Below are positions 42,659 to 46,400 of a DNA stretch of 46,400 bases, piece by piece. Where the stretch lies: positions 1-46,400 of the forward strand of contig JANXRZ010000042.1 of the NCBI GenBank assembly GCA_025352885.1, in the 5' to 3' direction. The notes under the pieces were generated by a model. The model was not told where the DNA came from. It saw only the letters and a list, made by a program, of their open reading frames with translations, and did not search any database. Each line of letters begins with the position of its first letter. Positions within the stretch are counted from its first letter, which is position 1. Source of the stretch: Pseudomonadota bacterium (GTDB lineage: Bacteria; Pseudomonadota; Gammaproteobacteria; Burkholderiales; SG8-39). The translations under genes and the position numbers were made by a program.

Positions 42659-44074
42659 GTGAAGGGGCCCAGCGTTTACGGAGGCCGAATCGCGCGATCG
42701 GATGCATTGGTGTTGTTTGGAGTGACGGGAGATCTCGCGTACAAGATGATCTTTCCTGCGCTTTATGCAATGGCGAAGCGAAAGCGCCTCAACGTGCCCC
42801 TGATTGGCGTTGCCTCATCGCAATGGAGCCTGGCTCAATTGCGAAAGCGCGCCGAGGATGGCATCAGGAAGGCAGGAAAAATCGATGACCAGGCGGCGTT
42901 GCGTCACGTGCTCTGGTCGCTTAGCTATGTTTATGGCGACTACAACGACGCGAGCACGTTCGAAGCGCTGAAGAAAGCGCTCGGACAGGCCCGTCGTCCG
43001 GCGCACTACCTGGCGATTCCTCCCTCCCTTTTTTCTACCGTCATCAAGGGGCTCGGCGCAGCGGGGCTTGCCGAAGGTGCGCGAGTGATTGTGGAAAAGC
43101 CATTTGGGCGCGATCTCGCCTCCGCGCGGGAGCTCAATCGCGTCGCGCGCTCGGTCTTTCCCGAGGATTCGATCTTCCGGATCGATCACTTCCTGGCGAA
43201 GGAGGCGATCATGAACATTCTCTATTTTCGGTTTGCCAATTCGTTCCTTGAGCCGATCTGGAATCGAAACTACGTGGCCAGCGTCCAGGTAACGCTCGCA
43301 GAGAATTTCGGGGTCAAGGGGCGTGGATCATTTTACGAAACCGCGGGGTGCCTGCGCGATGTCATCCAAAACCATCTTTTTCAAATCGTCGCGCTCCTTG
43401 CGATGGAGCCTCCAACCTACCGGGGCTTTGGAGCCGTGCACGGCGAGACGGCGGATATTTTTCAGGCGATGCGGCCCTTGGAAGCAACCGATGTGGTGCG
43501 CGGCCAGTACGCAGGCTATCGGCGCGAACCCGGCGTCGCCAAGGATTCGGACGTGGAAACCTATTGCGCCCTTCGCCTGTTTATTGACTCGTGGCGGTGG
43601 GCGGGAGTGCCCTGGTACCTTCGCTCGGGGAAATACCTGGCCGAAACCGCAGCCGAGGTCATTGTCCAGCTCAAACCCCCACCCCAACAATTGTTCGCGG
43701 ACTCGGCTCCCTCCCCCGCACTCACAAATTATTTGCGGTTCCGCATTTCGCCCAATTCGGCAATTGCGCTTGCGGCCCGGGTAAAGCGCATCGGAAAGGA
43801 GTTCGTCGGCGACCAGCGGGAGCTTTTTTTAATTGATGAAACGCTGGGAGCGGAATCACCGTATGAGCGGCTGCTTGGTGATGCCATGGCCGGAAGCGGG
43901 GCGCTTTTCACGCGAGAGGACGCGGTAGAGGCCGCCTGGAAGGTCGTGGATCCCGTGCTTGCCAAGCATCCTCGCGCCTCAGTTTATCGGCGCGGTAGCT
44001 GGGGTCCGAAAGAAGCGAATGCGCTCATTGCTCCAAGTGGCATCTGGCACAACCCATCAGTGCAAACACCATGA
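42659..44074 (+). CDS. zwf: Glucose-6-phosphate dehydrogenase
   Basis: A 471-residue enzyme oxidising glucose-6-phosphate to 6-phosphoglucono-lactone. The nucleotide motif is [19 protein letters not shown] (residues 20-38). [17 protein letters not shown] and the catalytic [14 protein letters not shown] (His177) follow, then [15 protein letters not shown] and [20 protein letters not shown] 42659 has the SD GGAAGGGG and lies 1 base after the gnd stop; in-frame starts further upstream lie inside gnd. No 6-phosphogluconolactonase gene (pgl) is seen in the operon. Overlaps the kinase gene by ATGA. Confidence 0.94.
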   Translation: MKGPSVYGGRIARSDALVLFGVTGDLAYKMIFPALYAMAKRKRLNVPLIGVASSQWSLAQLRKRAEDGIRKAGKIDDQAALRHVLWSLSYVYGDYNDASTFEALKKALGQARRPAHYLAIPPSLFSTVIKGLGAAGLAEGARVIVEKPFGRDLASARELNRVARSVFPEDSIFRIDHFLAKEAIMNILYFRFANSFLEPIWNRNYVASVQVTLAENFGVKGRGSFYETAGCLRDVIQNHLFQIVALLAMEPPTYRGFGAVHGETADIFQAMRPLEATDVVRGQYAGYRREPGVAKDSDVETYCALRLFIDSWRWAGVPWYLRSGKYLAETAAEVIVQLKPPPQQLFADSAPSPALTNYLRFRISPNSAIALAARVKRIGKEFVGDQRELFLIDETLGAESPYERLLGDAMAGSGALFTREDAVEAAWKVVDPVLAKHPRASVYRRGSWGPKEANALIAPSGIWHNPSVQTP

Positions 44075-44751
44075 AGCGCACCTCGCGAGTTAAATCGAAG
44101 ATTCTCGTGGTTGACATAGGCGGCTCACACGTCAAATGCAAAATGACTGGGCGCCGAAACCACATCGAATTCGTATCGGGCCCGAAAATGACGCCTGGCG
44201 AAATGATGAATGAAATTACCAAGATTACTGTGGGGTGGGGTTTCGATGCTGTGTCGATCGGTTATCCGGGCGTGGTTCGAAAGGGGAAGATCGTGCGAGA
44301 TCCCTTCAATCTCGCACCAGGCTGGATCGGGTTCGACTTCCCGGCGGCATTTGGCCGCCCCGTGAAAATCATCAATGACGCGGCAATGCAGGCACTGGGC
44401 GCCTATAAGGGCCAGAAGATGCTTTTCCTCGGCCTCGGTACGGGCTTGGGTTCGGCTCTTATCGTCGACGGAATGATCGCTGCAATGGAGTTGGGCCATC
44501 TTCGTTCGGGGCCAAAACGCACTTATGAAGACCTGGTGAGCGAAAAGGCTCGCCTGCGGCTTGGCAACAAGAAATGGCGGAAAAAAGTGTGGGAGGTGGT
44601 GGAAAGGTTCCGCAATGCCCTGCTCCCCGATTACATCGTTCTGGGCGGAGGCAACGTTCGGCACTTGAAACGGTTGCCATCTGATACGCGCCTGGGCGGC
44701 AATGCCGATGCGCTCACCGGGGGCTTCAGGCTTTGGGAGGACGGCGTGTGA
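44071..44751 (+). CDS. ROK-family kinase, polyphosphate-glucokinase-like
   Basis: A 226-residue sugar kinase. The phosphate motif [11 protein letters not shown] (residues 13-23), [12 protein letters not shown], the catalytic-Asp region [25 protein letters not shown] and the C-terminal [15 protein letters not shown] with FRLW fit the polyphosphate/ATP glucokinase branch of ROK. The classical Zn-binding motif of ROK repressors is absent. Expected to make glucose-6-phosphate for the zwf product upstream. Phosphoryl donor (polyP or ATP) undecided. ATG overlaps the zwf stop. Confidence 0.85.
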   Translation: MKRTSRVKSKILVVDIGGSHVKCKMTGRRNHIEFVSGPKMTPGEMMNEITKITVGWGFDAVSIGYPGVVRKGKIVRDPFNLAPGWIGFDFPAAFGRPVKIINDAAMQALGAYKGQKMLFLGLGTGLGSALIVDGMIAAMELGHLRSGPKRTYEDLVSEKARLRLGNKKWRKKVWEVVERFRNALLPDYIVLGGGNVRHLKRLPSDTRLGGNADALTGGFRLWEDGV

Positions 44752-46181
44752 CCGTGCTCTTTTCGGGTGACCTGCGCGGCCCGTCAGAGCCGCTCCCTCA
44801 TTTCTGGGAACACACGGTCGGAAGCGGTCACGCAACGCTCGCGTTGCGTGCTGACTGGCAGTCCCAGCTAAAGACGGCGCATCGAGAGCTTGGCATGAAG
44901 TATGTGCGTTTCCACGGCATCTTGTGTGACGACATGGGCACCCTGATTTGCCAGAGTGACGAATTGATTTATTCCTTTTTCAATGCGGACCAGATTTTCG
45001 ATTTCCTGCTATCAATCGGAATGAAGCCGTTCGTCGAGTTGAGTTTCATGCCGACCACACTTTCGTCCGGAGATCAGATCGTTTTCCACTATCGCGCGAA
45101 TGTGACCCCGCCGCGTGATCTCGCGCAATGGGCCGTCCTGATCAGAAAACTGGTGGTGCATTGGGTCGAGCGCTACGGGATCGAAGAGGTACGCCAATGG
45201 TTTTTCGAAGTCTGGAACGAGCCAAACTTGACTGCTTTTGGCACTGGCAGCCAAGCCGATTATTTTGAGCTTTATCGCTATACGGTCGAAGCGGTCAAAA
45301 ATGTCGATAAGCTACTGAAGGTGGGAGGGCCCGCGACCGCTGCGAACGCGTGGGTTGAAGATTTCCTTGCTTTTTGCAAGGCCAGCGATATTCCCGTTGA
45401 TTTTGTCAGCACTCATCATTACCCGACCGACGCGTTTGGGAAGCCGGGCGATGACACTGAAGCGCAACTCGCGGCGAGTCCTCGAAGCATCTTGCGGGAA
45501 CAAGTGCGCGAAGTGCGCCGACAGGCAGGCGACCTTCCTGTCTATTACACGGAGTGGTGCACGTCGTCCAATCCGCGCGATGCGATGCATGACGATCCAT
45601 TTGCCGCCGCATTCATCGTAAAAACCGTGTTGGAGGCAAGAGGTCTTGTGCAAGGCTATAGCTATTGGACATTTTCAGATATTTTTGAGGAGAACTATTT
45701 TCCATCCGTCCCTTTTCACGGCGGGTTCGGATTGCAGAACATCCACGGCATTGCCAAGCCCGCCCACCGGGCCTTCCAACTCCTGCATGAACTCGGCCAC
45801 GAGACGCTGCCTGTCGAGGGCACGCACGATACGGTCGACGCGTGGCTTGTGCGCGGCGAGCGCAAGGCGACGCTCATGCTTACCAATTTCGCGCTTCCGC
45901 GTCACGCAATTTCAACTGAACTGGTCTCATTTGCGCTCAATGGGGCGAGCGCCGGATGTAAAGCGAACGTTTGTCGCATCGACCTGAATCACGCGAACGC
46001 CAAGCGGCGCTGGGAACAGATGGGAAAGCCGGAATATCTGAGTAGCGCAATGGTCGAGGAGCTCAGAGAGGCATCGATGCTGCGCAAAGAGCCGGTTCCC
46101 GTGTCATTTGCGTCGGGGATGCTGAACCTGGAGGTTTCGATGCCACCTCAATCCGTCGCAGCAATTGAACTTTGTACTTAA
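44748..46181 (+). CDS. GH39-like glycoside hydrolase
   Basis: A 477-residue TIM-barrel glycosidase. The acid/base Glu158 lies in FFEVWNEPNLTAF (the NEP motif) and the likely nucleophile Glu269 in PVYYTEWCTSSNPRD, with HHYPTDAFG between. This pattern fits family GH39 (beta-xylosidase, alpha-L-iduronidase types). No signal peptide: it begins directly with [11 protein letters not shown], so the enzyme should be cytoplasmic and act on imported oligosaccharides. GTG 44748 overlaps the kinase stop (GTGA). A beta-sandwich-like tail follows residue 380. Substrate uncertain. Confidence 0.88.
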   Translation: MTVLFSGDLRGPSEPLPHFWEHTVGSGHATLALRADWQSQLKTAHRELGMKYVRFHGILCDDMGTLICQSDELIYSFFNADQIFDFLLSIGMKPFVELSFMPTTLSSGDQIVFHYRANVTPPRDLAQWAVLIRKLVVHWVERYGIEEVRQWFFEVWNEPNLTAFGTGSQADYFELYRYTVEAVKNVDKLLKVGGPATAANAWVEDFLAFCKASDIPVDFVSTHHYPTDAFGKPGDDTEAQLAASPRSILREQVREVRRQAGDLPVYYTEWCTSSNPRDAMHDDPFAAAFIVKTVLEARGLVQGYSYWTFSDIFEENYFPSVPFHGGFGLQNIHGIAKPAHRAFQLLHELGHETLPVEGTHDTVDAWLVRGERKATLMLTNFALPRHAISTELVSFALNGASAGCKANVCRIDLNHANAKRRWEQMGKPEYLSSAMVEELREASMLRKEPVPVSFASGMLNLEVSMPPQSVAAIELCT

Positions 46182-46187
46182 CGGCGG

Positions 46188-46400
46188 ATGGTCGAATTAA
46201 CGGAGCTTTCTGATACTGCGCTCATCGAGCGGTTGCAGAGAGCGGCATTTTCCTACTTCATGGAATTCGTGAATGAGGCGAACGGTCTTATCGCCGATAC
46301 TTCGCGCGAGGATTCGCCGTGCAGCATTGCAGTCGTCGGATTTGCCCTGTCATGCTATCCAATTGCAGTAGAAAACGGCTGGCTGTCGAGATGTGACGCG
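46188..46400 (+). CDS. Glucoamylase-family protein, 5' part only
   Basis: ATG 46188, 6 bases after the GH39 stop and preceded by GGCGG, begins a protein that runs off the window. The visible 71 residues (LIERLQRAAFSYFMEFVNEA, GLIADTSREDSPCSIAVVGF, YPIAVENGWLSR) match from memory the N-terminus of bacterial glycoamylase-like proteins, whose full length is some 450 residues. No signal peptide. It would be the fifth gene of the operon. Confidence 0.75.
   Translation, partial: MVELTELSDTALIERLQRAAFSYFMEFVNEANGLIADTSREDSPCSIAVVGFALSCYPIAVENGWLSRCDA

Overview
This high-G+C window reads as a piece of a betaproteobacterial chromosome, most likely Burkholderiales-like. Two things suggest this: the housekeeping order hfq-hflX-hflK-hflC-DUF2065-hisZ-purA, and the three tripartite-tricarboxylate (Bug/TctC-type) binding-protein genes without permeases. 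I see no rRNA, tRNA or CRISPR array.

Layout. (1) 1-7.6 kb is a catabolic/accessory block: the end of a glycine-zipper protein, a small acidic ORF, a Rieske oxygenase, a DUF1989 protein, a GT1-type glycosyltransferase, a D-aminoacylase-like amidohydrolase, a CBS-pair protein, a Tat-type amidohydrolase and a lipoprotein. (2) 7.7-15.2 kb is core housekeeping: aroC, hfq, hflX, hflK, hflC, a DUF2065 gene, hisZ and purA, all on the plus strand. (3) 15.3-24.9 kb is stress and envelope flavoured: a Ser/Gly-rich secreted protein, two Ser-rich lipoproteins, a DUF3606 protein, a ferritin-like protein divergent from a very large catalase, a Bug protein, a flavin disulfide reductase and an RNB-domain ribonuclease. 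(4) 24.9-31.8 kb holds a Fic AMP-transferase behind a repeat-studded promoter, four membrane-protein genes, a TetR regulator divergent from a Bug gene, and a second signal-bearing amidohydrolase. (5) 31.8-38.6 kb holds a complete branched-chain-type ABC transporter (binding protein, LivH, LivM, LivG, LivF) on the minus strand, divergent from an NTF2-FMO-like flavoprotein, then a Bug gene cut off by an IS3-family element (38.6-40.0 kb). (6) Beyond the IS the base composition is visibly less G+C rich. That part carries DUF4337 and DUF421 membrane proteins on the minus strand, then a tightly packed plus-strand operon: NAD-type 6-phosphogluconate dehydrogenase, glucose-6-phosphate dehydrogenase, a ROK/polyphosphate-glucokinase-like kinase, a GH39-like glycosidase and the start of a glucoamylase-family protein that leaves the window.

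How the genes may work together. The last operon couples release and phosphorylation of glucose to the oxidative pentose-phosphate branch, which makes reducing power. The ABC transporter, amidohydrolases, Rieske enzyme and flavoprotein suggest uptake and oxidation of small organic, amide-containing or aromatic compounds, but substrates cannot be read from sequence. The best candidates for something undescribed are the Fic promoter with its array of TGTCGAT half-sites, the five-gene sugar operon in the post-IS island, the cluster of Ser/Gly-rich envelope proteins around the catalase and ferritin-like genes, and the four-gene membrane cluster at 26.2-28.6 kb.
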